Source: JBMDXB01 sp048594975
Lineage (GTDB): Bacteria > Acidobacteriota > Vicinamibacteria > Vicinamibacterales > 2-12-FULL-66-21
Assembly (NCBI GenBank): GCA_048594975.1
Contig: JBMDXQ010000090.1
Span: forward strand, 434,001 to 498,000
Direction of reading: 5' to 3'
Length of the DNA stretch: 64,000 nt
A model generated the notes under the pieces. The model was given only the letters and a program-made list of their open reading frames with translations. It searched no databases and was not told where the DNA came from. Both the position numbers and the translations under genes were made by a program. Positions 1 through 7,428 of the stretch are shown here, piece by piece (the first letter of the stretch is position 1; every line of letters starts with the position of its first letter).

Positions 1-142
1 CAAAGACCTGGACGTCGAACCCGTCGGGTACGTGAGCCACGACTGGCGCGGCGGCCTGTCCGTGCGCGCGAACGACGGCGACCCCGACGCCGCTCGCCAG
101 GAGCAACGCGCCGGCCAGCGCGATTGCCTTCCACGATTTCAT
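1..142 (-). CDS. N-terminus of a secreted hypothetical protein (partial)
   Basis: The gene runs off the left edge, so only the first 47 codons are visible. The ATG at 142 is preceded by a GGAGGG ribosome binding site. The protein opens with MKSWKAIALAGALLLASG, a classic Sec signal peptide (positive n-region, hydrophobic core of about 14 residues), followed by an Ala/Val-rich stretch and the start of a mature domain (VPDGFDVQVF). Export is well supported; function cannot be assigned from the fragment. The 293 bp between this start and the next rightward gene show no convincing gene. Confidence 0.7.
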   Translation of the reverse strand, partial: MKSWKAIALAGALLLASGVGVAVVRAHGQAAAPVVAHVPDGFDVQVF

Positions 143-435
143 GAGAACCCTCCGTTAACCGATTCGAAGGGTGAGACGCAGCCCTTCCGGAAATGGTTGT
201 AGGGGACCGTCCCGCGGGGAGGTCACCGCGTCACCGCGAACGGACGGCGGATCGACCGTTCTGGCCGGTTTTCGTCGACTCTCCCGGGCATGCGATTTGA
301 TGGAGCCCGTAGCGGTCGCGCGGAGTCAACGGGGTGCGTTAACTCAGGCAGGCGCTGGCATCGCCGCATCCCGTCGCAAGTCTGGTCGATTCCGCGCGGC
401 CGTTTGTGCCTGTTTGGAGGCGCGTTGAGACCGCC

Positions 436-804
436 ATGCGAACGACCATTGCCAGATTCGGCGCACCGCTCGCACTTGCCGTCATGCTGTCGGGCTGCGC
501 CCTGGTGACGCGCAACGCCAGCGTCGCCGAGCTGAACCAGAACCCCGGCCGCTATCATGACAAGACCATCGCGATCGATGGCGTGGTCACCAGCTCGTAC
601 GGGACGTCGTTCCTGCCCATGAACGTCTACCGGGTGAACGACGGTACGGGCGAGGTCACGGTGATCGCGCAGAACAGCCGAGAGGTCCCCTCCAGGGGTG
701 CCCGCGTGCGCGTCAAGGGGAAGGTCGGAGAGGTGGCGACGATCGGGGGAAAGGCGCTCGGGCTGCACATCCGGCAACACGACCTGGATTTCAAGGACGA
801 CTAG
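436..804 (+). CDS. Small OB-fold-like lipoprotein
   Basis: A 122-residue protein with a lipoprotein signal: a hydrophobic segment ends in the lipobox LSGC, placing the lipidated cysteine at residue 21. The mature part (VAELNQNPGRYHDKTIAIDGVV, then a strand-rich region with VRVKGKVG) resembles small OB-fold proteins of the tRNA_anti/BOF type that are often annotated as cytochrome c maturation-like or nucleic-acid-binding-fold lipoproteins. No catalytic residues are visible. The ATG at 436 is preferred over the in-frame GTG at 406 because GGAGG lies at 416-420 upstream of it and because it gives a normal signal peptide. It converges on the beta-lactamase-like gene, with 35 bp between the stops. 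Confidence 0.75.
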   Translation: MRTTIARFGAPLALAVMLSGCALVTRNASVAELNQNPGRYHDKTIAIDGVVTSSYGTSFLPMNVYRVNDGTGEVTVIAQNSREVPSRGARVRVKGKVGEVATIGGKALGLHIRQHDLDFKDD

Positions 805-839
805 CGGGGTCCCGGCGCGCGTCGTGTGCGCCACGGGCC

Positions 840-1742
840 CTAGCGGAGCACCCGCCCGTACTCGGAGCTTCTCGCCACCCGGCTGAAGTACTCGAACGCC
901 GCCTGCGACGCGGACCGTATCGCCGCTTCGCCGGCGGCGTTGTCTTTCAGGAAGGTCGTCATCACCGCCTGGGCGTACGGCCGATCCTTCACGTACACGA
1001 TTCCCGCATCCACCTCCACGCCTTCGAGCGTGCCCGGCTTGTTCGCGACAGCGACGTCTTCGGGAACAGTCGAGCGCATCGGCGACGCCTTCGACTTGCG
1101 CAGGATGGCCAGGAGCGCCTCCCGGCCCTGCGGTGAGAGACCGTCCCCCCGGTGGATGATGGCCAGCAGCCGCGCCAGTTCCGCCGGCGTCGAGACGTTT
1201 TCCTGTCCGCGGCGCGCCGCGGCGAGGTCGATCATCTTCCTCCTCAAGCGCGTGTGCGTCAGGCCGAGGGAGGCCATGCGCCGGGTGACCGCGTCCATGC
1301 CGACCGCGTCGATGAGGACGTTGGTCGCGGTGTTGTCGCTGAGAACGATCATCAACGTCGCGTAATCGCGAATCGACAGCGACGGCGTGGTCAGCTCGTT
1401 GAGGATGCCGGTGCCGCCCACGGCGCTGGCGCGGTCGAGTGCCTGGCGCGCATCGAGCTGGATACGGCCGTCGTCCGCCTGGCGGAACAGCTCGTAAAGG
1501 ATTGCGAGCTTGATCGTGGACGCCGTCGGAAACACCTCGTTGGCGAGGCGCTCGAGGCGTTCGTCGGACTCGAGCCCGACGATGGCGAAGCCCATCACGC
1601 CGTCGAGCGCGCCGGCGATCGCGTCGAGGCGCTCGCCGAGCTTCGCGCGTAGCTCCGCAGCCTTCGCCTCCTGCGCGCCGTGCGCTCGTCCGGCAGCGGC
1701 GGCGACGAAGAGGAGGAGGAGGGCCGCGATCAGGCGCGTCAC
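840..1742 (-). CDS. Class A beta-lactamase-like serine hydrolase
   Basis: A 300-residue exported protein of the beta-lactamase class A / penicillin-binding fold. The signal peptide covers about residues 1-23 (ends ...GRAHGAQ). The SxxK nucleophile motif is S75-T-I-K78 and the second motif is S135-D-N137. The third motif is K235-P-G237 rather than KTG or KSG. The omega-loop Glu166 of true class A enzymes is not apparent: the aligned stretch reads RRKMIDLAAARRG, with Met near that position. That suggests a hydrolase or peptidase relative rather than a proven antibiotic-hydrolysing enzyme. The GTG start overlaps the stop of the upstream phosphatase gene by 4 bp (GTGA), so the two are probably translationally coupled. 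Confidence 0.8.
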   Translation of the reverse strand: MTRLIAALLLLFVAAAAGRAHGAQEAKAAELRAKLGERLDAIAGALDGVMGFAIVGLESDERLERLANEVFPTASTIKLAILYELFRQADDGRIQLDARQALDRASAVGGTGILNELTTPSLSIRDYATLMIVLSDNTATNVLIDAVGMDAVTRRMASLGLTHTRLRRKMIDLAAARRGQENVSTPAELARLLAIIHRGDGLSPQGREALLAILRKSKASPMRSTVPEDVAVANKPGTLEGVEVDAGIVYVKDRPYAQAVMTTFLKDNAAGEAAIRSASQAAFEYFSRVARSSEYGRVLR

Positions 1743-3529
1743 GCCGTGATCCTCACAGCGACCGCCGTCATGTCGTCGTTCGGCGGCGCGTCGCGGCGCC
1801 AGTCGGCCACTGCGTCGAAGATGTTCTCGACGAGCTTGGCGGGCGGGAGTTCGTTGTTGCGGCTCACCACGTCGAGCAGGCGCTCGGCGGTGAACTCCTG
1901 TCCGTGCTCGTTCATCGCCTCGAAGACGCCGTCGCTGCAGAACACGAACAGGTCGCCGGCGTGCATGGCGTAGGTGACTTCGTCGTAGGTGGATCCGGGA
2001 AACGAGCCGAGTGGTACTCCTGGCAATTCCACCTGTGCGCACCCCTCCGCGGAGCAGCGGATGGGGTACGGGAGCCCTGAGTTCGCCAGCGTCACAATCC
2101 GCCGCTTCATGTCGAACACCGTGTAGCAGAGCGTGCAGTAGTACTCCTCCAGCTGCCGCTGGTGGAGGATGGTGTTCACCGACGAGAGGACGCCGGCCGG
2201 ACTCGATCGCTCGGGGATATAGCGCCGGCGGAAGGTGCGGCCGCGCACCGCCTCGGCGGCGAACACGCTGTAGAGCGCGGCCGGTACGCCCTTCCCGGAC
2301 ACGTCGCCCACCGCGACGACGAGCGTATGGCTGTCGGGCGAAAGGTAGTCGTGGAAATCGCCGCCGAGCTCGCGCGCCGAAGCGAACGACGCCGCGACCT
2401 CGACGCCCTTGATGCGCTTCGGCAGGCCGGCGGGCAGCAGCGCCGTCTGCACGCGCCTGGCGAAGCGCAGCTCCTTCTCCAGCCGCTCCTCGTTGGCACG
2501 GATCTCCTCGTAGAGCCGGGCGTTCTCGATCGCGACCGCCGCCTGGCTGGCGAGCAGCGACAGGATCTCGACGTCGCGCTTGCTGAACGCGTCGAGCTCC
2601 GGGCTCTCGAGATCGACGACGCCGATGCACCGGTCCTTCAGGAGCATGGGGATGGCGAGCTCGGAGCGGACGTCGGGCACGACGGGGATGTAGCGGGGGT
2701 CGAGCGAGACGTCGGGCACGAGCACCGGCTGGCGGTGCAGCGCCGCGTAGCCGACCAGGCCCTCGCCCAGCTTCACGCGCGGCACCTGCACTTTCTCGCC
2801 GTACTGGACGGCGAGCTTGATCTCCAGCTCGAGGTCGTCGTTCAGCAGCAGGATGCCGAACGTGCGGTAGTCGATCAGGCGGCGCGTGAGCTGCGCGATG
2901 CGGGTGAACAGCTCGTCGAGATCGAGCACTGCCGCCACGTCGCGGCCGATTTCCGCGAGCGTCTCGAACGCGTCGGCGTCGTGGCGGCTCCGCTCGTAGA
3001 GCCGCGCGTTGACCAGCGCGACCGCCACGTGCGCGCCGAACTGACGGAGGATCGCCACGTCGTTGATCGTGAAGGCATCGCGTCGGCGGCTGAGGACGTT
3101 GAGCGCGCCGATCGGCCGCGACTTGTGCAGCAGCGGCACGACCACTTCCGACTGCATGCCCGGCGCGAACTCGATGTAGCGCGGGTCGGTGGTCAGATCG
3201 TTGACCAGGACCGGCTGCTCGCCAGCGACCGCCGCGCCGACCAGCCCCTGGCCCACCCGCAACCTGACCGCCGAGTCGCCGGCCGGATACCCCACCGAGT
3301 ACGCCACCCGCAGCTCGCCGCGCTTCTCGTCGAGCAGGTAGACCGCGAAGGCCTCGAAGGCGATGAGCCGCGCGATCAGCTGCGGAATCTGCTGCAGGAG
3401 ATCGTCGAAATCGAGGACGGCCGTCACCTGGCGGCCGAGATCGAACAGCGTGGCGAGCAGTTGGTGCTTGCCGCGCGTCACCTCGGCGCGGGCCGCCGGC
3501 GAGTCCTCCGCGGAAGTTCTCTGGGTCAC
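1739..3529 (-). CDS. Tandem-GAF PP2C (RsbU/SpoIIE-type) serine phosphatase
   Basis: A 596-residue cytoplasmic signalling protein. Two GAF sensor domains occupy roughly residues 25-180 and 195-340 and are followed by a helical linker (ENARLYEEIRANEERLEKEL). A SpoIIE/RsbU-type PP2C phosphatase domain fills the C-terminal 230 residues. Metal-binding motifs are visible: GGDFHDY, VGDVSGKGVPAAL, FCSDGVFEAM and NDDMTAV. Such proteins usually dephosphorylate an anti-sigma-factor antagonist in a partner-switching pathway. No RsbV or RsbW partner is encoded nearby, so its target is unknown. GTG is the only reasonable start; the ribosome binding site is weak. The gene overlaps the downstream beta-lactamase-like gene by 4 bp. 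Confidence 0.88.
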   Translation of the reverse strand: MTQRTSAEDSPAARAEVTRGKHQLLATLFDLGRQVTAVLDFDDLLQQIPQLIARLIAFEAFAVYLLDEKRGELRVAYSVGYPAGDSAVRLRVGQGLVGAAVAGEQPVLVNDLTTDPRYIEFAPGMQSEVVVPLLHKSRPIGALNVLSRRRDAFTINDVAILRQFGAHVAVALVNARLYERSRHDADAFETLAEIGRDVAAVLDLDELFTRIAQLTRRLIDYRTFGILLLNDDLELEIKLAVQYGEKVQVPRVKLGEGLVGYAALHRQPVLVPDVSLDPRYIPVVPDVRSELAIPMLLKDRCIGVVDLESPELDAFSKRDVEILSLLASQAAVAIENARLYEEIRANEERLEKELRFARRVQTALLPAGLPKRIKGVEVAASFASARELGGDFHDYLSPDSHTLVVAVGDVSGKGVPAALYSVFAAEAVRGRTFRRRYIPERSSPAGVLSSVNTILHQRQLEEYYCTLCYTVFDMKRRIVTLANSGLPYPIRCSAEGCAQVELPGVPLGSFPGSTYDEVTYAMHAGDLFVFCSDGVFEAMNEHGQEFTAERLLDVVSRNNELPPAKLVENIFDAVADWRRDAPPNDDMTAVAVRITA

Positions 3530-3605
3530 CGTGAACGTGCGTCCTTCTGCAGGGCAGGAACCCCGGATTATACTTTCACAATCGGCCCCGCCCGACCGGC
3601 CGGCT

Positions 3606-4061
3606 ATGGATCTCGCGCTGCCTCTCGACTACACGGCGATCGAGCGGATTCTCCCCCACCGCTACCCGTTTCTCCTCGTCGATCGCATCACCGAGTTCGA
3701 GCCGGACCGCCGGATCGTGGGGATCAAGAACGTGTCCCTCAACGAGCGCTACCTCTCGCACTCCCCGGGCGAGGCGCCGGTGCTGCCGCCGACCATCCTC
3801 ACGGAAGCGGTGGCGCAGGTGGGGGCGATCATGATCCTCGCCAAGCCGGAGAACCGCGAGAAGCTCATTTACTTCATGGGCATCGAGCGCGTCCGCTATC
3901 GCCGGCCGGTCCATCCCGGCGACGTCGTCGAGATCGAAGCGCTCGTGCGCCGCCTGCGCAGCCGCATGGGCCAGCTGCGCGGCATCGCCCGCGTCGAGGG
4001 CAGGGTCGTGGTCGACGGCACGATGACCTTCGCGCTCGGCCCGCCCGGCGAGCGGCCGTGA
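3606..4061 (+). CDS. fabZ: 3-hydroxyacyl-ACP dehydratase (FabZ family)
   Basis: A 151-residue hotdog-fold protein that would dehydrate (3R)-hydroxyacyl-ACP in fatty acid elongation. The catalytic region is recognisable: LPHRYPFLLVDR carries the active-site His, and ILTEAVAQVGAI carries the catalytic Glu. The usual HFPG and MPG signatures read HSPG and LPP, so this is a divergent FabZ-like member; a specialised lipid A or polyketide role is possible. It stands alone, divergent from the GAF-phosphatase gene and convergent with the HExxH gene, 2 bp away. An essential fabZ normally sits with the lpx genes, so a second copy elsewhere is plausible. Confidence 0.8.
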   Translation: MDLALPLDYTAIERILPHRYPFLLVDRITEFEPDRRIVGIKNVSLNERYLSHSPGEAPVLPPTILTEAVAQVGAIMILAKPENREKLIYFMGIERVRYRRPVHPGDVVEIEALVRRLRSRMGQLRGIARVEGRVVVDGTMTFALGPPGERP

Positions 4062-4063
4062 TC

Positions 4064-4687
4064 TCAGCGGACGATCAGCAGCACCAACCCGATCTTCGCG
4101 GCGCGCGACGCCCACGCCAGCCATCGCGACTCCGGCCTGTAGTAGCGCCACGCGTCGAGCACCGCGGGAGTCAGCACCAGCACGCCGACGAGGCGTTCGT
4201 CCGTGCGCGCGGTCACGGCGATCCCCCGCGTGTCGCGCTCCGGCGGGCCGGTGCGTGCCATCGCCGCCCCGGCGTACGCCGCCGACGCCAGCACGTTGAA
4301 CGCGAGCACGCCCTTGGCCACCGGCGCACGCTCGCCGCGCAGGCCGGGGCGGCGCGTGAGCAGCCACTCGCTGCCCGCGTGCTGCACCCAGAACCCGGCC
4401 GACGAGATCACGAACTCCTGCCGGCGCGACACGTCGGGCCGGTGTGCGATCGCGAAGAACGGGATGCCATGAAACTCCACGGACCGCAGCCGCGGGTCGG
4501 TGTCGAACGCCAGGTTGAACACGAGATGACCGAGCTCGTGCGCCAACAGGCCGAGCGCGCCGCCGGCGACGAACTTCGCGGCGGCGACGACCTTCGAAGG
4601 CTCTTCGGCAGTCGCGGTCCGCTCGCGCGGTGCCGTCTCCTGCGCGCACAGCACGCCGGGGACCAGTGCGGCAAGGATGACCGTCAT
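4064..4687 (-). CDS. Membrane-associated HExxH protein, function unknown
   Basis: A 207-residue protein with a short N-terminal hydrophobic signal (MTVILAALVPGVLCAQ) and a zinc-metallopeptidase-type motif, H50-E-L-G-H54, inside a hydrophobic helix (GALGLLAHELGHLVFN). Further hydrophobic segments lie near residues 100-120 and 130-160 and at the C-terminus. This recalls small M50-like or M48-like membrane proteins, but the third zinc ligand is not identifiable, so peptidase activity is unproven. The ATG at 4687 gives a credible signal peptide; an in-frame GTG two codons upstream is an alternative. The gene is 111 bp downstream of the EamA transporter on the same strand. Confidence 0.65.
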   Translation of the reverse strand: MTVILAALVPGVLCAQETAPRERTATAEEPSKVVAAAKFVAGGALGLLAHELGHLVFNLAFDTDPRLRSVEFHGIPFFAIAHRPDVSRRQEFVISSAGFWVQHAGSEWLLTRRPGLRGERAPVAKGVLAFNVLASAAYAGAAMARTGPPERDTRGIAVTARTDERLVGVLVLTPAVLDAWRYYRPESRWLAWASRAAKIGLVLLIVR

Positions 4688-4798
4688 CGCGACGCGACAC
4701 GCCCGACGTCGAGGCGCAAGGCCGCCGGCGGCGTGGATTCGCGTGGCGCGAGACCCTCGGTCGCGTTGCTGCCCAAGCCGCGGTTGCATCGACGAAGC

Positions 4799-5758
4799 TT
4801 ATGCGATCCGGCGGCGCGACTCGGTCGGCGCAGAAGCGGCGACCCTTTTCGCGCCCGCTCGGCCGGTTGACCACCGGACCATCGCCACCCCGGCAAACAC
4901 CAGTGCCGCCGCGGCCGCCATGCGGTAATCGAACGGCTCGTCGAGCAGGACGACCCCGAGTGTCACCGCGATGATCGGGTTGATGTAGGCGTACAGCGAC
5001 ACGAAGGACATCGACAGGTGCCGCAGCGCATAGGTATACGCCACGAGGCCGCCGATGGCACCCACCGTCGTGAGATAGGCGAGCGCCGAGGCGCTGCGCG
5101 TGGTGAAGAACAGATCGGACCACTCGCCGCGGACGGTGCCGGCGACGGTCAGCACCAGCCCTCCAGCCAGCATCTGCAGGGCCGTCGTCCCGAGCACGTG
5201 CTCGTCCCGCTGCTGCCGCCGCGAGTACGAGGAGCCGAGCGCCCATGCCGCGCAGGCAATCTGCACCGCGACAATGCCGGCGATCAGCCGTCGATCGCCG
5301 CCCGGCAGCGTCAGGTCAGGCCACACGAGGAGCAGGATGCCGGAGAACCCGACCACCAGACCGGCGATCGACGAGGCGCGCAGCCGCTCCCCGTCCGTGA
5401 AGAAGGCCTCGACAAACGTCATCCAGAACGGCGACGTCGCCACGAGCACCGCCGCGAGGCCGCTCGAGATCCACAACTCGGCGACGATCACGCCGCCGTT
5501 CCCAAGGCCGAGCAGGAGAAACCCGATGAGGGCGATGCTCGTCCAGCGTGTCGGCGGAGGGAGCCGCTGGCCGCGTGCGAGCAGGTAGCCCGCGAGGAGC
5601 GTTCCGGCAATGGTCCAGCGGATGCCGCCCATGAGCGCCGGCGGCATCGACTCCAGGCTCACCCGGATCCCGAGATACGTCGTCCCCCAGATCAGGCAGA
5701 CGCCGAGCCAGGCGATGTAGGCCAGCCGCCTCTGCCTGGCGGTCGTGACCGCGCTCAC
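4799..5758 (-). CDS. EamA/DMT-superfamily transporter
   Basis: A 319-residue integral membrane protein with about ten hydrophobic helices in two tandem EamA repeats. The first repeat begins with LAYIAWLGVCLIWGTTYLGIRVSLES; the second is around LAYLTTVGAIGGLVAYTYALRHL, followed by YAYINPIIAVTLGVVLLDEPF, a typical EamA signature. Members export amino acids or other small metabolites (YdcZ/RhaT/YddG type). The GTG start overlaps the lrp stop by 4 bp, so regulator and exporter form a coupled operon. This resembles other Lrp-regulated amino-acid exporter pairs. The substrate is unknown. Confidence 0.88.
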   Translation of the reverse strand: MSAVTTARQRRLAYIAWLGVCLIWGTTYLGIRVSLESMPPALMGGIRWTIAGTLLAGYLLARGQRLPPPTRWTSIALIGFLLLGLGNGGVIVAELWISSGLAAVLVATSPFWMTFVEAFFTDGERLRASSIAGLVVGFSGILLLVWPDLTLPGGDRRLIAGIVAVQIACAAWALGSSYSRRQQRDEHVLGTTALQMLAGGLVLTVAGTVRGEWSDLFFTTRSASALAYLTTVGAIGGLVAYTYALRHLSMSFVSLYAYINPIIAVTLGVVLLDEPFDYRMAAAAALVFAGVAMVRWSTGRAGAKRVAASAPTESRRRIA

Positions 5759-6228
5759 GCCCCACCACCCTCGACCGCAGGGATGGGGAGCCGGTGCGTC
5801 TCCTTGATGGTTTCGAGCACGATCGTCGTTCGCGTGGAGCGGACGCCGGCAAGGCGGCCGATGCGAGTGCGCAGGAGCGCGCCGAGCTGCTCCGCGTCGC
5901 GCGCGCGAACCTTGACCAGGAAGCAATCGTCGCCAGCGACGTGGTGCACTTCGAGCACATCCGGGAAGGCCGCGAGCTCTCGGGCGAGGTTGTCGTCCCC
6001 GGGAGCCGCGTCGCTCCGGACAGCCACGAAGGCCAGCAGCCCGCGATCGACCGCCCGGGGGTTGACGTCCGCAGCGTAGCCGCGGATCACGCCGCGCCCC
6101 TCGAGCTTTCGGAGCCGTTCCAGGACATTGGAAGGCGCGAGCCCCACTGCCCTCGCGATATCGGCCTGTGTTTCGCGGGCGTTGGCCTGGAGGATTTTGA
6201 GAATGAGCAGATCAGTTCCGTCAATCAT
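5755..6228 (-). CDS. Lrp/AsnC-family transcriptional regulator
   Basis: A 157-residue regulator. The N-terminal winged HTH (residues about 3-60: LLILKILQANARETQADIARAVGLAPSNVLERLRKLEGRGVI) is followed by an AsnC ligand-binding RAM domain (about 65-145, with EVHHVAGDDCFLVKVRARD). It probably senses an amino acid and controls the co-transcribed EamA exporter. The ATG at 6228 is chosen because it starts directly before the HTH, as in the family; the upstream in-frame extension is proline-rich and unlikely. The start codon lies inside a perfect inverted repeat that is a likely auto-operator. Confidence 0.9.
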   Translation of the reverse strand: MIDGTDLLILKILQANARETQADIARAVGLAPSNVLERLRKLEGRGVIRGYAADVNPRAVDRGLLAFVAVRSDAAPGDDNLARELAAFPDVLEVHHVAGDDCFLVKVRARDAEQLGALLRTRIGRLAGVRSTRTTIVLETIKETHRLPIPAVEGGGA

Positions 6229-6295
6229 TCTGTCGCCAGATGTCCTGACAGAATGATACTTCGTCCAACTAGGCGCGAGCGGTCCAATATTCTGT
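6224..6295. promoter_or_regulatory. Candidate Lrp auto-operator
   Basis: ATCATTCTGTC at 6224-6234 and GACAGAATGAT at 6247-6257 form a perfect 11-bp inverted repeat with a 12-bp spacer, overlapping the lrp start codon. A third half-site, ATTCTGT, follows at 6289-6295. Dyads of this size beside Lrp/AsnC genes commonly bind the regulator itself; binding here is inferred. Confidence 0.6.
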
Positions 6296-6338
6296 TGGAT
6301 CCGTTCGCGTGGCGGGCTGGTCCCCAGTGCGAGTGAAC

Positions 6339-6572
6339 CTACCGTTGGCTGCGGCGGCGGCGGCGGAACAGGGGAGACTTGTCGTCGGCGCAAGCACGCG
6401 CGCGCTCCGGGTCAGGCTGGCAGATCAGCTCTTCGAGCTCGTGGCGGGTTCGGCGCGTCCGCTCCGTCAGCTCGCGCAGTCGACTCTGGATGTCCTGATT
6501 CTGGTGGTTCTTGCCCAATGGTCGTAATAAATCCTGTCGTTCGGCCGCCGTTTGCGGACTTTTCCTGTTCAA
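6339..6572 (-). CDS. Doubtful small ORF in the lrp-SDR gap
   Basis: The 365-bp gap between lrp (start 6228) and the SDR gene (stop 6594) contains the operator above and one 77-codon reading frame. It would encode a charged, helical peptide (RLRELTERTRRTRHELEEL) ending in poly-Arg. It needs a TTG start without a visible ribosome binding site and has no recognised relatives. It could be noise from GC-rich sequence. Nothing else is apparent in the gap. Confidence 0.2.
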   Translation of the reverse strand: MNRKSPQTAAERQDLLRPLGKNHQNQDIQSRLRELTERTRRTRHELEELICQPDPERARACADDKSPLFRRRRRSQR

Positions 6573-6593
6573 CGAGCAGGATCGCTGCCAATT

Positions 6594-7394
6594 TCAGCTC
6601 TTCCGGTCCAGGAATCCGTAGGTGCCGCCTCCGAGCCAGGCGCCGCCGTCGATCGTCAGAGTCTCACCCGTGATGAAGGCGGCGTGCTCCGAGACAAGGA
6701 ACGCGACCGCGTCTGCGACCTCGTCCGGTTTCCCCCACCGCCGCAGCGGCACCGCGCGGGTGATCCGCTCGACGTCACCCGGTCTGTTCCAGAGCTGCCG
6801 GGCGGCGCCGGGCGACTCGATCGGGCCGGGCGCCACGGCATTGACGCGTATGCCATGGCGCGCCCATTCGACGGCGAGTGTCTGGGTCAGCGACAGGACG
6901 CCGGCCTTTGCTGCCGCCGAGTGGACGGTGCCAGGGCTGCCGGTCCAGACGTAGTTGGCGAGGATGGACACGATCGCCCCCCCGCCACCGCGCGCGATCA
7001 TGTGGCGCCCGACCTCGCGCGAGCAGTAGAAGCTGCCGTTCAACACGGAGCCGACGACCGCGTTCCAGCCGTTCGGCGACAGCTCCTCCGCGCGACAGAT
7101 GAAGTTGCCGGCGGCGTTGTTTACGAGGATGTCGACGTGCCCGAAGTGGTGCACGACGCGCTGCACCATTTCCTCGACCTGTTCAAAGTTCCTGACGTCG
7201 ACCTGAACCGCGAGCGGATCGAGCCCCGCCCGATGCAGTTCGGCGCTTCCCTCTTCGATGTGGGCGGCGTTGCGGCTGCCGAACGCGACTCGCGCGCCGA
7301 GCTGGCCGAGGCGGCGCGCGACCGCGAGACCGATTCCCGTGCCGCCGCCGGTGACGACGGCGACTTTCCCTTCCAGGAGCGATGGCGCGAACAC
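6594..7394 (-). CDS. Short-chain dehydrogenase, 2,4-dienoyl-CoA reductase-like
   Basis: A 266-residue SDR. The Rossmann cofactor motif TGGGTGIG is at residues 15-22 and NNAAG at 92-96. The stretch NFICRAEELSPNGWN and the region VHSAAAKAGVLSLT match bacterial FadH-type and mitochondrial DECR-type 2,4-dienoyl-CoA reductases. As in those enzymes, the classical catalytic Tyr of YxxxK is replaced: Ser159 stands four residues before Lys163. The likely role is NADPH-dependent reduction of 2,4-dienoyl-CoA in beta-oxidation of unsaturated fatty acids. The start is GTG at 7394. It is divergent from the PCYCGC lipoprotein gene with only about 34 bp between starts. Confidence 0.82.
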   Translation of the reverse strand: MFAPSLLEGKVAVVTGGGTGIGLAVARRLGQLGARVAFGSRNAAHIEEGSAELHRAGLDPLAVQVDVRNFEQVEEMVQRVVHHFGHVDILVNNAAGNFICRAEELSPNGWNAVVGSVLNGSFYCSREVGRHMIARGGGGAIVSILANYVWTGSPGTVHSAAAKAGVLSLTQTLAVEWARHGIRVNAVAPGPIESPGAARQLWNRPGDVERITRAVPLRRWGKPDEVADAVAFLVSEHAAFITGETLTIDGGAWLGGGTYGFLDRKS

Positions 7395-7428
7395 GGTGCC
7401 AGATTATCCGAATGCTAAGATGGGTGCC

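Noticed and set aside
171..428. 85-codon frame in the left intergenic region
   Set aside because: No ribosome binding site, no family resemblance; overlaps other random frames.
2162..4870. Very long plus-strand open frame opposite the GAF phosphatase
   Set aside because: Arg/His/Asp-rich shadow frame typical of GC-rich DNA, opposite a gene with clear GAF and PP2C motifs and overlapping fabZ.
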